A stretch of 64,000 nt of DNA from an uncultured Anaerolineae bacterium (lineage in GTDB: Bacteria; Chloroflexota; Anaerolineae; J036; Brachytrichaceae). The position numbers and the translations under genes are program-made. Under the pieces are notes generated by a model. That model worked only from the letters and a program-made list of their open reading frames with translations. It had not been told where the DNA came from and made no database searches. Positions within the stretch are counted from its first letter, which is position 1; every line of letters starts with the position of its first letter. Below are positions 8,955 to 17,574 of the stretch, piece after piece. The stretch is from positions 120,421 through 184,420 of the forward strand of contig CALGMA010000004.1 in assembly GCA_937959265.1 (NCBI GenBank), read 5' to 3'.

Positions 8955-11018
8955 ATGACGGCGGCGCATCTTTCGGGGCAGTTGATCAACCGTGAATTGA
9001 GCTGGCTGGAGTTCAACCGGCGTGTGTTGCAGGAAGCGCAAGATCCCACCAACCCGTTGCTCGAGCGCGCCAAATTCCTGGCTATCTTCGCAACCAACCT
9101 GGACGAGTTTTTCATGATTCGCGTTGCAGGGCTGCGCGAGCAGGTGATGGCGGGGATCACCCGGCCAGGACCGGAGGGGATTCCGCCGGCGCAGACGTTG
9201 GCGCTGGTGAACGAGCGCGTGCGCGCGTTGCAAACCGAGCATCTGCGCACTTGGTGCGACGTGATCCGGCCGGAGTTGGCGAATCATGGCGTCTGTGTGC
9301 TGGATTGGAACGAGCTGACCGACGAGCAGCGCGCCTCGGCGACGGCGTATTTTCACCACACCGTGTTTCCCATCCTCACGCCGCTGGCCGTGGATCCGGC
9401 GCATCCCTTCCCACACATCAGCAACCTCAGCCTCAGCCTGGCCGTCGTCATTCGAGGCTCGCGCGGTCGTTTGCGTTTCGCGCGGGTCAAGGTGCCGCCT
9501 TCGCTGCCCCGCTTCTTCCCGCTGAACGATTGCGCCGAGGACGCGCCATGTGAGCGCTGCTTTGTGTGGCTGGATCAGATCATCGCGGCAAACGTCAGCG
9601 CGCTCTTTCCGGATATGGACATCGTCGGCACCTATGCCTTTCGCGTGACGCGCGACGCCGACATCGAGATTCAAGAGGACGAAGCCGCCGATCTGCGCTC
9701 AACCGTCGAGCGCTCGATCAAAGATCGTCGCTTTGGCCGCGTGGTGCGCCTGGAGGTCGTGCGCGATATGCCGGCGGAGGTGTGCGACATCCTCACCGAG
9801 AACCTCAATCTTTCTAGCGACGAGGTATTTCCGCTAACCGGCCCGTTGGACTTGAGCAGTTTGTGGGAGCTGCATCGCTTGCCGTTGCCGGAGCTGAAAG
9901 ACCCGCCGCTAGCGCCGCGCATCCCTCACGGCCTGGACAATCGCGACGACATCTTCGCGCACATCCGGCGCGGCGATGTGCTGTTGCATCATCCCTACGA
10001 TTCGTTTGCGCCGGTGGTGGAGTTCGTGCGCGCTGCCGCGCGCGATCCCCATGTGCTTGCCATTAAGCAGACGCTGTATCGCGTCGGCTCGAACTCGCCG
10101 ATCGTCGAGGCGCTGATGGAGGCGGTCATGAACGGCAAGCAGGTCGCTGTGCTGGTGGAACTGAAGGCGCGCTTCGACGAAGAGAACAACATTCAGTGGA
10201 CGCGCGCGCTGGAAGAGGTGGGCGTGCATGTGGTCTATGGCCTGCCCGGTTACAAAGTGCATGCCAAGGTCTGCATGGTCGTGCGGCGCGATCCCGACGA
10301 CGAGATCCGCCGCTACGTCCACTTGAGCACCGGCAACTACAATGCCAGCACCGCGCGCGTCTATACTGATCTTGGCCTGTTCACCTGTGACCCGGAGATC
10401 GGTCAGGACGCGGCCGAACTGTTCAACAACCTCACCGGCTACTTCAAGCAAAAGTCGTATCGCCGGCTGCTGGTCGCGCCGGTGACGCTGCGCAGGCGGA
10501 TGACCGAGCTGATCGAGCGCGAGATCGAGCACCATCTGCGGCATGGCGGCGGCCACCTGATCTTCAAAGTGAACCAGCTCGTGGATCCGGAGATGATCGG
10601 CTTGCTATACCGCGCGTCGCAGGTGGGCGTGAAGGTGGATTTGCTCGTGCGCGGTATGTGCTCGCTGCGGCCGGGTGTGCCGAATATGAGCGAGAACATC
10701 CGCGTGGTCAGCATCGTCGGCCGCTTCCTGGAGCACAGCCGGGTGTATTACTTCCGCAACAACGGCGACGAGGAGATCTACTCCGGCAGCGCCGATCTGA
10801 TGGAACGCAACCTCGACCGGCGCGTCGAAACGGTCTATCCCATCCTCGATCCATCCATCAAGCGGCGGATCAAGGTCGAGATTCTCGACCTGGGCCTGCG
10901 CGACAACGTCAAGGCGCGGGTGATGCAGCCGGATGGCACGTATATCTTCGTCAGCCGCGGGCAGGGCGAGCGAGAAATCAACAGCCAGCTCAAGCTGCTG
11001 GGCGCCGGCTGCGACTGA
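8955..11018 (+). CDS. ppk1: Polyphosphate kinase 1
   Basis: PPK1 reversibly polymerises the ATP gamma-phosphate into polyphosphate at the membrane or in the cytoplasm. At 687 residues it has the usual length. It has the N domain (NRELSWLEFNRRVLQEA, FATNLDEFFMIRV), head domain, and two PLD-like catalytic domains with the phospho-accepting His in YKVHAKV (residue 436), HLSTGNYN and RMYF-like YYFRNNGDEE, plus DLMERNLDRRVE. The start is ATG 8955; the upstream in-frame start at 8880 overlaps prmA and precedes the promoter box. Confidence 0.97.
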   Translation: MTAAHLSGQLINRELSWLEFNRRVLQEAQDPTNPLLERAKFLAIFATNLDEFFMIRVAGLREQVMAGITRPGPEGIPPAQTLALVNERVRALQTEHLRTWCDVIRPELANHGVCVLDWNELTDEQRASATAYFHHTVFPILTPLAVDPAHPFPHISNLSLSLAVVIRGSRGRLRFARVKVPPSLPRFFPLNDCAEDAPCERCFVWLDQIIAANVSALFPDMDIVGTYAFRVTRDADIEIQEDEAADLRSTVERSIKDRRFGRVVRLEVVRDMPAEVCDILTENLNLSSDEVFPLTGPLDLSSLWELHRLPLPELKDPPLAPRIPHGLDNRDDIFAHIRRGDVLLHHPYDSFAPVVEFVRAAARDPHVLAIKQTLYRVGSNSPIVEALMEAVMNGKQVAVLVELKARFDEENNIQWTRALEEVGVHVVYGLPGYKVHAKVCMVVRRDPDDEIRRYVHLSTGNYNASTARVYTDLGLFTCDPEIGQDAAELFNNLTGYFKQKSYRRLLVAPVTLRRRMTELIEREIEHHLRHGGGHLIFKVNQLVDPEMIGLLYRASQVGVKVDLLVRGMCSLRPGVPNMSENIRVVSIVGRFLEHSRVYYFRNNGDEEIYSGSADLMERNLDRRVETVYPILDPSIKRRIKVEILDLGLRDNVKARVMQPDGTYIFVSRGQGEREINSQLKLLGAGCD

Positions 11019-11083
11019 AGCCGTCAACAAGCCAGCCCGTCTCCTGCAACCTGATCTGCGCACCGCGCGCCGATCACAATGAA

Positions 11084-11168
11084 TAGGGCGGGTGGGACTC
11101 GAACCCACACGCTGCTCTCGCAGCAGAAGATTTTAAGTCTTCGGCGTCTGCCATTTCGCCACCGCCCC
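11084..11168 (-). tRNA. tRNA-Leu (anticodon TAA)
   Basis: The cloverleaf folds with a 7-bp acceptor stem (first pair G.U), anticodon stem GAAGA/TCTTC around loop CTTAAAA, a class II variable arm, and T-arm GTGGG/CCCAC. Discriminator A; CCA is not encoded. Confidence 0.95.
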
Positions 11169-11272
11169 ACAGATGAACCGGCGACTCACCGCTCGCCACT
11201 CGCATTGGCGACGAGAATTCTAGCATTTTGTGCTAAGATACGCCCTTACTGGCGTTTGGTCAACGACCAAGA

Positions 11273-11360
11273 GGAAAGGTGGCCGAGTGGTTTAAGGCGG
11301 CGGTCTTGAAAACCGCTGTGGCGCTTAGCGTCACCGTGAGTTCGAATCTCACCCTTTCCG
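11273..11360 (+). tRNA. tRNA-Ser (anticodon TGA)
   Basis: GGAAAGG acceptor pairs with CCTTTCC. Anticodon stem GCGGT/ACCGC encloses CTTGAAA. A long variable arm and T-arm GTGAG/CTCAC are present. Discriminator G; no encoded CCA. Confidence 0.95.
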
Positions 11361-11454
11361 TCGGCAGTCAGAGGCTCAAGCCGCCAAAAGGTCGCACGTC
11401 CATAATCGGAATAGCTGACCCTTTGATGGCTAAAGCGCCGATGATCTGACCTCT

Positions 11455-11543
11455 GGGGAGGTGCCGGAGTGGACGAACGGAGCCGCCTGCTAAGCGGTTG
11501 TCCGGGTAAAACTGGACCCAGGGTTCGAATCCCTGTCTCCCCG
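11455..11543 (+). tRNA. tRNA-Ser (anticodon GCT)
   Basis: GGGGAGG acceptor pairs with TCTCCCC (one G.U). Anticodon stem GCCGC/GCGGT (one G.U) encloses CTGCTAA. Long variable arm; T-arm CAGGG/CCCTG. It lies 94 nt after tRNA-Ser(TGA). Confidence 0.95.
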
Positions 11544-11555
11544 CTGTAAGGGTAA

Positions 11556-13646
11556 CTATAAGTTGCCTTCACCCCTCTCGATCGCCTTTCGCACGACGCC
11601 GTCTGCCTCCCTCAATCGTGCGCGTGCTTGCTCCGGTGTCACCTGTGCCAGGTGAGACACGATCGCGGTTTTCACCTCGCCATTGCACTGCACGAGGAGA
11701 TGGGCGGCTGCGTCAGGCGCGATGCCACATACCTGGGTAACAATGCGCTGCGCCCGCGCGCGCAGTTTGCTGTTCGTCGCCTGCAAATCCACCATCAGAT
11801 TTCCAAAGGTCTTGCCGAGTTTGACCATCACGCCGGTGCTGAGTGTGTTCAGCACGAGCTTGGTGGCGGTGCCGGCTTTCATCCGCGTGGAGCCGCTGAT
11901 GACCTCCGGCCCGACGACCGGCGCGATGGTGATGTCGGCGGCGCGGTGCAGTGGCGTATCCACGTTGCACGTCAGGCCCAGCGTCAGCGCCCCGCGCGCC
12001 CTGGCTTCGGCCAGCGCGCCCAGCACATAGGGCGTGTGGCCGCTGGCGGCGATGCCCATCACGCAATCGCGCGCGCCGACGCCGACGGCAGCGATGTCAG
12101 CGCGCCCCTGCTCGGCGTCGTCCTCTGCGCCTTCGATGGCGCGCGTCAGCGCCGCCGGCCCGCCGGCGATCAGGCCGATCACTTGCCCCGGTGGGGCATT
12201 GTATGTCGGCAGCATCTCGCTGGCGTCCAGAACGCCCAATCGGCCGGATGTGCCGGCGCCGACGTAGATCAGCCGGCCGCCCTGCCGCATGCGCTCGGCG
12301 ACGGCATCAATCGCTCGGGCGAGCGCCTCGCGCTGCGTCGCAACGGCCTCGGCGACGCGCCGATCTTCCTCGTTAATCACGTCAACGATCTCTAACGCGC
12401 TGAAGCAATCAATCTCGCGCGACTTGGGGTTGATGGCTTCGGTGACCTGCTGGACGGGCGCTATCTGCATCGCAGAATCGCGTCGCCCTGGCGTGATATC
12501 GCCTAACACCACCGGATGGCGCGCGCCGGTCGCGGCGGGCAGGTTGCCAGGTCGTCCGTGCCACGTTTCGTAGGCCAGCACAGCAAAGGCTATCGCCTCC
12601 TTGGCCTCGGCCGGCATACCGAGTTCATCCGACAGGCGCACGCGGGCCGGCGCGAGCGTCTGCGACAGGAAGCGCACCAAGGTTGCGTTGCGCGCGCCGC
12701 CGCCGGAGACGATCACCTCATCGGGGAGCCGTGGCAGAAAGGCGCGGTGCGCCTGGGCAATTGATGCCGCAGTGAACATCGTGAGTGTGGCGACGACGTC
12801 TTCTCCACTCAGGCCGAGCGCCATGCCGCGCGCCCAGACCTGCGCGCCGAATTGGGCGCCGAACATCTCGCGGCCGGTGGTCTTCGGCGGGCGCTGCGCC
12901 AGGTAGGGGTGCGCCATCAATTCGGACAAGAGGCCTTCGTGCACCTGGCCGCGCGCGGCAATCGCTCCATCGCGGTCGTAGCTTTGCGCGCCGTCGGTCA
13001 GGCGCCGCACGGCGTCGTCAATCAGCATGTTGCCGGGGCCGGTGTCGAAGGCGAACGCCCTTGCTGCGCCGCCCCTGTCCGTCGCGCTTGCGCCCGATGC
13101 GCCATCATGCGGTAGATAGGTGAAGTTGGCGATGCCGCCGATGTTGAGCGCCGTGCGGGTGAGCGTCGCATCGCTCAACAGCAGCGCATCCACGTAGGCG
13201 ACGAGCGGGGCGCCCTGTCCCCCGGCGGCCATGTCGCGCGCGCGAAAGTTGCTGACCACGGGGATGCCGGTGGCTTCGGCGATGACGGCGGCTTCGCCCA
13301 GTTGCAAAGTTGAAGCGCGCGGGCCGGTGGGGATATGCCAAAGCGTCTGACCATGGCTGCCGATGAGATCAACATCGCTCGGTTGCAGGCCGGCGGCGCG
13401 GATGCACGCCTGTGCGGCGTCGGCAAATGCTCGGCCCAGCGCAACATTGAGCGCGCATAACCGATCCACTGCGCCGGTTTCTGGGCGGAAGCAGGCAAAC
13501 AGCTCGGCGCGCAAATCGGCGGGGTAGGGCATTGAGGTTAGATGAAGCAACTTCCAACACAGGTGTGGTGGCGCGCCATGCAGCTCGACCAGCGCCGCGT
13601 CCACGCCATCCGCCGATGTGCCGGACATTAGACCAAGGACGAGCAT
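11556..13646 (-). CDS. anmK-murQ: Bifunctional anhydro-MurNAc kinase / MurNAc-6-P etherase fusion
   Basis: This 696-residue fusion joins two consecutive steps of cell-wall recycling. Residues 1 to about 385 are AnmK (GLMSGTSADGVDAALV at the start, GSHGQTLWH, FDTGPGNMLID, VSGGGARN), which opens and phosphorylates 1,6-anhydroMurNAc. Residues about 393-696 are a full MurQ (SIS fold: LIYVGAGTSGRLGVLDASE, RAIEGAEDD with the acidic catalytic residue, PEVISGSTRMKAGTATK), which removes lactate to give GlcNAc-6-P. No stop or frameshift lies between them. A TACAAT box ends 7 nt before ATG 13646, so the start there is preferred over the upstream 13772 start. Divergent from namZ. Confidence 0.95.
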   Translation of the reverse strand: MLVLGLMSGTSADGVDAALVELHGAPPHLCWKLLHLTSMPYPADLRAELFACFRPETGAVDRLCALNVALGRAFADAAQACIRAAGLQPSDVDLIGSHGQTLWHIPTGPRASTLQLGEAAVIAEATGIPVVSNFRARDMAAGGQGAPLVAYVDALLLSDATLTRTALNIGGIANFTYLPHDGASGASATDRGGAARAFAFDTGPGNMLIDDAVRRLTDGAQSYDRDGAIAARGQVHEGLLSELMAHPYLAQRPPKTTGREMFGAQFGAQVWARGMALGLSGEDVVATLTMFTAASIAQAHRAFLPRLPDEVIVSGGGARNATLVRFLSQTLAPARVRLSDELGMPAEAKEAIAFAVLAYETWHGRPGNLPAATGARHPVVLGDITPGRRDSAMQIAPVQQVTEAINPKSREIDCFSALEIVDVINEEDRRVAEAVATQREALARAIDAVAERMRQGGRLIYVGAGTSGRLGVLDASEMLPTYNAPPGQVIGLIAGGPAALTRAIEGAEDDAEQGRADIAAVGVGARDCVMGIAASGHTPYVLGALAEARARGALTLGLTCNVDTPLHRAADITIAPVVGPEVISGSTRMKAGTATKLVLNTLSTGVMVKLGKTFGNLMVDLQATNSKLRARAQRIVTQVCGIAPDAAAHLLVQCNGEVKTAIVSHLAQVTPEQARARLREADGVVRKAIERGEGNL

Positions 13647-13653
13647 GGGCGGG

Positions 13654-13659
13654 ATTGTA
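13654..13659 (-). promoter_or_regulatory. -10 box of anmK-murQ (leaderless start)
   Basis: TACAAT on the minus strand, 7 nt before ATG 13646, with no Shine-Dalgarno. Confidence 0.55.
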
Positions 13660-13797
13660 GCCGGCAGCAGCCAGATGCCGGTCAGCGCGAGAGATGCCCT
13701 GATGCAGGCGCGGTCATGGGTAATCCCCATGACCGCGTCATCTTTATCCGTGCCGTGGCACGCTGCGTTCATAGGTTGTGTGCGCCGGATGATCTCA

Positions 13798-13825
13798 TTG
13801 TCCTATGACCGAGGTGAGGTATAAA
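13798..13825 (+). promoter_or_regulatory. Promoter of namZ-like gene (leaderless start)
   Basis: TTGTCC at 13798-13803, 16-nt spacer, TATAAA at 13820-13825, then 8 nt to the GTG start at 13834. Confidence 0.6.
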
Positions 13826-13833
13826 CGCGCGCT

Positions 13834-14991
13834 GTGGTCATCACCGGTTTACATCGCCTGGTCAACGAAAGGGGCGGAATGTTGCGCGGCAAGCGCGTTG
13901 GCCTGGTCACACATGCCGCTGCGGTGACGCCTGACCTGCAAGCTGCGCCCGATGCGCTGGTCGAGTCTGGCGTTGCGCTCAGGGCGCTCTTCGCGCCGGA
14001 GCACGGCCTGGAGAGCGCGGAAGCCGACGCTGACCCAATCTCCCACGGCGTGCATCTGCGCTTGGGCGTTCCGGTTTACAGCCTGTATGGCGAGACGCAC
14101 AGCCCGACGCCGGCTATGCTGGCAGACCTGGACGTGCTGGCATTCGACATGCAGGATGTGGGCGCGCGCTTCTACACCTACATCAGCACGCTCTTCTACG
14201 TGCTGCGCGCCGCCGGTCAGTTCGGCTTGCCGGTCGTGGTGCTGGATCGTCCCAACCCGATCAACGGTTTAGCCGTTGAAGGGCCGCTGCTTGAACCGGG
14301 CTTCGAGTCGTTCGTCGGCGTTGCCCTGTTGCCGGTGCGGCATGGCATGACGCCGGGCGAGCTGGCGCGCTGGCTGAACGCGGAGAACAACCTGCGCGCT
14401 GATCTAACCGTGATACCCATGCAGGGCTGGCGGCGGGCGATGTGGTTCGACGATACCGGCCTGCCTTGGGTTCCCCCCTCGCCGGCCATGCCTCACCTAG
14501 CTACGGCCGTCGTTTATCCGGGCATGTGCCTGATCGAAGGCACGAATCTCTCCGAGGGGCGCGGCACAGCGCTGCCCTTTGAAGTAGTTGGCGCGCCGTG
14601 GCTGGACGCGCATGGCCTGGCGCAGACGCTTAACGCGCTAGGCTTGCCGGGTGTGCGTTTCCGGCCCACGCATTTCATCCCCAGCGCCGGCAAACATGCT
14701 GGCCAGCGTTGTCAGGGTGTGCAGGCGCATGTGTTGGCGCGCGATGCGCTTCAGCCGGTGCGCATGGGCGTCCGCCTCGTTGCGGCTTGCCGCGTCGCCA
14801 GGCCGGATCGGTTCGCCTTTCTGGCATCGAGCTGGGAAGGGCGCGCGCCGCACTTCGATTTGCTGATCGGCAACGCAACGCTGCGCACAGGGATCGAATC
14901 TGGCACACCGGTCGCAGAGCTGATTGCGAATTGGCCGTCCGACGAAGATGACTTCCGCCGATGGCGCGAAGCCTATCTGCTCTATGAGTGA
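13834..14991 (+). CDS. namZ: DUF1343 / NamZ-type exo-beta-N-acetylmuramidase
   Basis: This 385-residue protein is of the DUF1343 family, whose B. subtilis member (YbbC, NamZ) releases MurNAc from the non-reducing end of peptidoglycan fragments. It has the typical LRGKRVGLVTHAAAVT, FAPEHGLE, VYSLYGE, DMQDVGARFYTYISTL, VVLDRPNPING, LPVRHGMTPGELA and LIEGTNLSEGRGT motifs. No signal peptide is apparent, so it would act in the cytoplasm unless the GTG start is wrong. It is divergently paired with anmK-murQ, which fits muropeptide salvage. Confidence 0.92.
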   Translation: MVITGLHRLVNERGGMLRGKRVGLVTHAAAVTPDLQAAPDALVESGVALRALFAPEHGLESAEADADPISHGVHLRLGVPVYSLYGETHSPTPAMLADLDVLAFDMQDVGARFYTYISTLFYVLRAAGQFGLPVVVLDRPNPINGLAVEGPLLEPGFESFVGVALLPVRHGMTPGELARWLNAENNLRADLTVIPMQGWRRAMWFDDTGLPWVPPSPAMPHLATAVVYPGMCLIEGTNLSEGRGTALPFEVVGAPWLDAHGLAQTLNALGLPGVRFRPTHFIPSAGKHAGQRCQGVQAHVLARDALQPVRMGVRLVAACRVARPDRFAFLASSWEGRAPHFDLLIGNATLRTGIESGTPVAELIANWPSDEDDFRRWREAYLLYE

Positions 14992-15140
14992 AGCAAGCAG
15001 TTATGAGGCATAGGCAGTGATGTTGCCATGCTGTCGGAGGTAAGTTGGCTGGCTTGGACTGCGCAAATAGGCAGCGCATCTGACGGCAGGAACTCGGTCG
15101 TCAGGAAGCGCGCTCCGTCTGAGAAATGACGCGGTATGAG

Positions 15141-15168
15141 TTGACTTCACGCCGGCTTGGTTTAGAAT
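15141..15168 (+). promoter_or_regulatory. Promoter and possible operator of gntR-family gene
   Basis: TTGACT at 15141-15146, 16-nt spacer, TAGAAT at 15163-15168. An inverted pair TTGG (15157-15160) / CCAA (15170-15173) brackets the -10 and loosely resembles NagR/YvoA sites, so autorepression is possible. Confidence 0.5.
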
Positions 15169-15187
15169 GCCAACTGGTCATGACATC

Positions 15188-16000
15188 ATGAGCACTTGGC
15201 AAGCACCCGTTGCGTTGGACAAGCACGATCCAACCCCGTTGTATTGCCAGTTGAAGGAGGTGATTCTGTCGCGCATAGATTCCGGCGAATGGCAACCGGG
15301 TATGCAATTGCCATCAGAGCGAGCATTGTGTGAGCATTTCCACATCAGCCGCATCACCGTGCGCCAGGCGCTGACAGAGCTGGCGATGGAGGGTCGGCTG
15401 GTGCGCGACCAGGGGCGCGGCACGTTCATCGCGCCGCCGCGCATCGCGCAGCACTTGACGCGCCTCACCGGCTTCACGCAGGATATGCAGGCGCGCGGAC
15501 AAAAGCCGGGCTCGGTCGTGTTGCGCCTGTCGCTGACGCGGGCGGCAGCGCCGGTGGCGCATCGCCTCCGGCTGGATGCCCATCATCGCAACGTGGTCTT
15601 GTTACAGCGCCTGCGCACGGCCAACGGCGAGCCGATGGCTATCGAGACGGCATACCTGAGCGAGAAACTCTGTCGCGGCATTCTAGACGAGGACCTGTCG
15701 AATCAATCTCTATACCAGTTGTTGGCGCAGAAATACGGCGTGACGCCCACGCGGGCTGAACAGCAGCTCGAGGCGGTTGCCTGTCCGGCGAGCGAAGCTA
15801 AACTGTTGAGAATCCCTAAAGGTAGCCCGGTCTTGCGCTTGCATCGCACCACCTATTCCCAGCACAATTGCCCATTTGAAACCGTTGAGTCCTACTACCG
15901 GGGCGACAAGTATGTGTTCTACGCCGAGCTGAGCATCGAACCGCCGGCGCGCCATAAATCGTCGCCGAGTCAGTCGAAAACGGGTTCATTTGTGCTCTGA
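15188..16000 (+). CDS. GntR/HutC-family transcriptional regulator with UTRA sensor domain
   Basis: This 270-residue regulator has an N-terminal winged HTH (ILSRIDSGEWQPGMQLPSER, ISRITVRQALTELAMEG, RDQGRGTFIA) and a C-terminal UTRA ligand domain (RLTGFTQDMQARG, NGEPMAIETAYLSE, ATRAEQQLEA-like segment). The HutC subfamily includes NagR/YvoA, which senses phosphorylated amino sugars, and the next genes are a sugar importer, so local control is likely. The start is placed at ATG 15188 because ATG 15167 overlaps the -10 box. A 7-bp hairpin (16015-16031) follows the stop. Confidence 0.92.
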   Translation: MSTWQAPVALDKHDPTPLYCQLKEVILSRIDSGEWQPGMQLPSERALCEHFHISRITVRQALTELAMEGRLVRDQGRGTFIAPPRIAQHLTRLTGFTQDMQARGQKPGSVVLRLSLTRAAAPVAHRLRLDAHHRNVVLLQRLRTANGEPMAIETAYLSEKLCRGILDEDLSNQSLYQLLAQKYGVTPTRAEQQLEAVACPASEAKLLRIPKGSPVLRLHRTTYSQHNCPFETVESYYRGDKYVFYAELSIEPPARHKSSPSQSKTGSFVL

Positions 16001-16121
16001 GAGTCACATGGTGAGCGGGCGTTGCGCCCGCGCCATACGCTGGACACATCTATTTTGTCACAGCTTCGCGGAGCAGAGGCTCCGAGAGGAATATGACGAG
16101 TTCAAAGAGGAGTAAACAGCT

Positions 16122-17504
16122 ATGAGCAAGCGTGCATCCATCATGATCGGCCTGACGGCCGCAATTGCTTTGCTGGCAGGGGCATGCGCTGCGCCACCTG
16201 CGGCGGCACCCCAGGCGCCGGCGCAGCCAGCAGCGACCGATACCCCTGCGCCTGTGCCGATTCCGGCTGCCAGCCCCAAAGGCGGCCTGCGCAGGAGCAG
16301 CAGCGGCTATAAGGGAACGCTGAACCTGTGGGTGTTGGGCTACACGCCTGGCAACCAGTTCGCGAACCCCTTCGACCTGGCCATCGCTCAATTCGAGGCT
16401 GATAACCCCGAGATCAACGTCGAGATCACCGGCTATCCACCCAACGATGAAGGTTTCACCAAGCTCACCACTGCGCTGCAGAGCGGCCAGGGTATTGATG
16501 TGCTGCGCCTGCCTTCCGACCGGTTGCCTGCGTTTGTGAAGGATGACCTGATCGCGCCGATTGACGACTATCTCACCGACGCCGACAAAGCCGACATCCT
16601 GCCCAACACGCTGGACGCCGTCCGGCTCAAGGACGGCAAGGCGTACGCGTGGCCGTTGTGGGTCGTGCCGATGGGCATCTACCTGAATCTGGATGTCTTC
16701 CAGGAGGCGGGTGTAGAGTTGCCGTCGAAAGACTGGACGTGGGATCAGTTCGTCGAAACGGCCAAGAAGCTCACCTTCCAACGGGCTAACGGCGAGCAGG
16801 TGTATGGCTTCAGCGGCTTCATTGACCCTGGTGTGATCAACACTTGGGGGCTATGGATGAACGAGGACCCCAGCGTGCGTCCGATCGTAGAGGGCAAATT
16901 CGGCTTCGATAACGAGAAGGCTGCCGCCGGGTTGAAGCGCTTCGCCGAGCTGGCTCTGGTGCACAAGGTGACCCCGCCGGACTTCGGCTCGCAGAAGGAC
17001 GCGGATGTGAAGGGCGGCTTCAAGAACAAGCAGTATGCCATGATCGTGGACGCCACCGGCTTCAGCCCGCAGCTTAAGGCCGACAAGATCAATTTCGCGA
17101 TCTACCCGCTGCCCAGCGTCAATAGCAACCGGCTGACCGTGGGCGCGATTGGTTTGATCGCCGTGGCTGCCACGAACGATAAGGTGAAAGAGCAAGCGGC
17201 GATGGATCTGGCGCGCTACCTGACCAGCGCAGAGGTGCAGGAAGACGTACCACCCAGCGAGACGGCGGCCACCGGCTTCTACCTGGCACCGGCGGCGCGC
17301 AAATCGGTCAAAGTTGCCCCACCGCTCGACCAGTTCGTGCCGATGCTGGACTACATGTGGATCACGCCGCTGACGCCGGCCTGGCCCAAACTCACCCGCT
17401 TGTTCCATCCGGAGTATCAGAACGTCATCTTCGGCAAGGCAGATCCGGCGGAGGCGATGAAGAAGATTGCGCCCGAGGCCAACGCGCTCATTGCAGGGCA
17501 GTGA
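16122..17504 (+). CDS. ABC sugar-importer substrate-binding lipoprotein
   Basis: This 460-residue family 1 extracellular solute-binding protein has a lipoprotein signal (hydrophobic IMIGLTAAIALLAGAC with lipobox LAGAC, Cys about residue 21), a Pro/Ala-rich linker, then the binding domain (ANPFDLAIAQFEADNPEINV, GQGIDVLRLPSDRLPAFVKD, AWPLWVVPMGIYLNLDVFQE). It is anchored outside the membrane and delivers a sugar to the two permeases that follow. An AAAGAGGAG site precedes the ATG. The ligand is unknown; amino sugar or muropeptide-derived sugar is inferred from the neighbours. Confidence 0.93.
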   Translation: MSKRASIMIGLTAAIALLAGACAAPPAAAPQAPAQPAATDTPAPVPIPAASPKGGLRRSSSGYKGTLNLWVLGYTPGNQFANPFDLAIAQFEADNPEINVEITGYPPNDEGFTKLTTALQSGQGIDVLRLPSDRLPAFVKDDLIAPIDDYLTDADKADILPNTLDAVRLKDGKAYAWPLWVVPMGIYLNLDVFQEAGVELPSKDWTWDQFVETAKKLTFQRANGEQVYGFSGFIDPGVINTWGLWMNEDPSVRPIVEGKFGFDNEKAAAGLKRFAELALVHKVTPPDFGSQKDADVKGGFKNKQYAMIVDATGFSPQLKADKINFAIYPLPSVNSNRLTVGAIGLIAVAATNDKVKEQAAMDLARYLTSAEVQEDVPPSETAATGFYLAPAARKSVKVAPPLDQFVPMLDYMWITPLTPAWPKLTRLFHPEYQNVIFGKADPAEAMKKIAPEANALIAGQ

Positions 17505-17512
17505 CGCATGAA

Positions 17513-17564
17513 GAATTGGGAATTGAGAAACGGCAGCTGCCGCGCCTTTCTCAATTCTCAATTC
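17513..17564 (+). promoter_or_regulatory. 18-bp intercistronic stem-loop with TCAATTC tandem repeats
   Basis: Arms 17513-17530 and 17547-17564 pair over 18 nt with one G.U. The loop contains a 12-nt palindrome (17531-17542). The right arm and its flank hold three TCAATTC copies. Its place between binding protein and permease suggests differential-expression control. Confidence 0.7.
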
Positions 17565-17574
17565 TCAATTCGCG

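Noticed and set aside
8888..9250. N-terminal extension of prmA
   Set aside because: It overlaps ppk1 on the other strand, and a -10 box precedes ATG 8887.
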